Positions 6,071-6,071 of a DNA stretch of 6,071 nucleotides are shown in pieces (position 1 is the first letter of the stretch; the number at the start of each line of letters is the position of its first letter). The stretch is taken from positions 1 through 6,071 of the forward strand of contig JARFQS010000340.1 of assembly GCA_029287645.1 (NCBI GenBank), given 5' to 3'. The position numbers and the translations under genes are program-made. The notes below the pieces were generated by a model, which saw only the letters and a list, made by a program, of their open reading frames with translations, searched no databases and was not told the DNA's origin. Origin of the DNA: Thermoanaerobaculia bacterium. GTDB taxonomy: Bacteria > Acidobacteriota > Thermoanaerobaculia > Multivoradales > JAHEKO01.

Positions 6071-6071
6071 C

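Noticed and set aside
1..6071. CRISPR arrays, tRNA or rRNA genes, insertion sequences, attachment sites
   Set aside because: Nothing with repeat-spacer spacing, cloverleaf-like segments, transposase motifs or terminal inverted repeats was seen; coding sequence fills nearly all of the window.

Overview
The window is a GC-rich bacterial chromosome segment. It carries five genes, all read on the minus strand and tightly packed: gaps are 3 to 120 bases and no gene-free stretch exceeds 300 bases. In transcription order (right to left) they are: the last 140 residues of a DPP-IV-like (family S9) serine peptidase; a 777-residue SLC13/DASS-type membrane transporter carrying four RCK_C (TrkA-C-like) domains; a 380-residue THUMP-domain RNA methyltransferase of the RlmL/YpsC type; an exported protein of unknown function whose mid-region resembles the beta-rich part of VirB10/TrbI-type proteins; and the first 351 residues of a MurF-like Mur ligase that runs off the left edge. 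GC content, GTG starts and this peptidase/transporter repertoire would fit Acidobacteriota, Myxococcota-like or related environmental lineages. The placement is only an inference; no taxonomic marker is present.

Layout. 5648-6070: S9 peptidase C-terminus with an intact Ser/Asp/His triad. 5565-5647: an 83-base gap holding a 10-bp palindrome and a pair of 8-bp direct repeats. 3231-5564: transporter. 2085-3227: RNA methyltransferase, starting three bases after the transporter stop and in the same frame, so the two are almost certainly co-transcribed and probably translationally coupled. 1965-2084: a leader with three mutually complementary 6-base segments that can form two competing hairpins, followed by a perfect AGGAGG Shine-Dalgarno. 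1128-1964: exported protein. 1056-1127: a 72-base gap with no stop codon in the frame shared by the two flanking genes. 1-1055: Mur ligase-like gene, cut by the window edge.

There is no obvious single pathway. Transporter and methyltransferase form one transcriptional pair. The exported protein and the Mur ligase may form a second, envelope-related pair, because one product is exported and the other belongs to a peptide-ligase family used for cell-wall or capsule precursors; this is inference from order alone. I see no mobile element, CRISPR array, tRNA or rRNA. The points most worth a second look are the MurF-like ligase that lacks the usual N-terminal nucleotide-sugar domain, the doubled set of RCK_C domains together with a degenerate second substrate-binding motif in the transporter, and the NPPY to NPAY change in the methyltransferase active-site motif.
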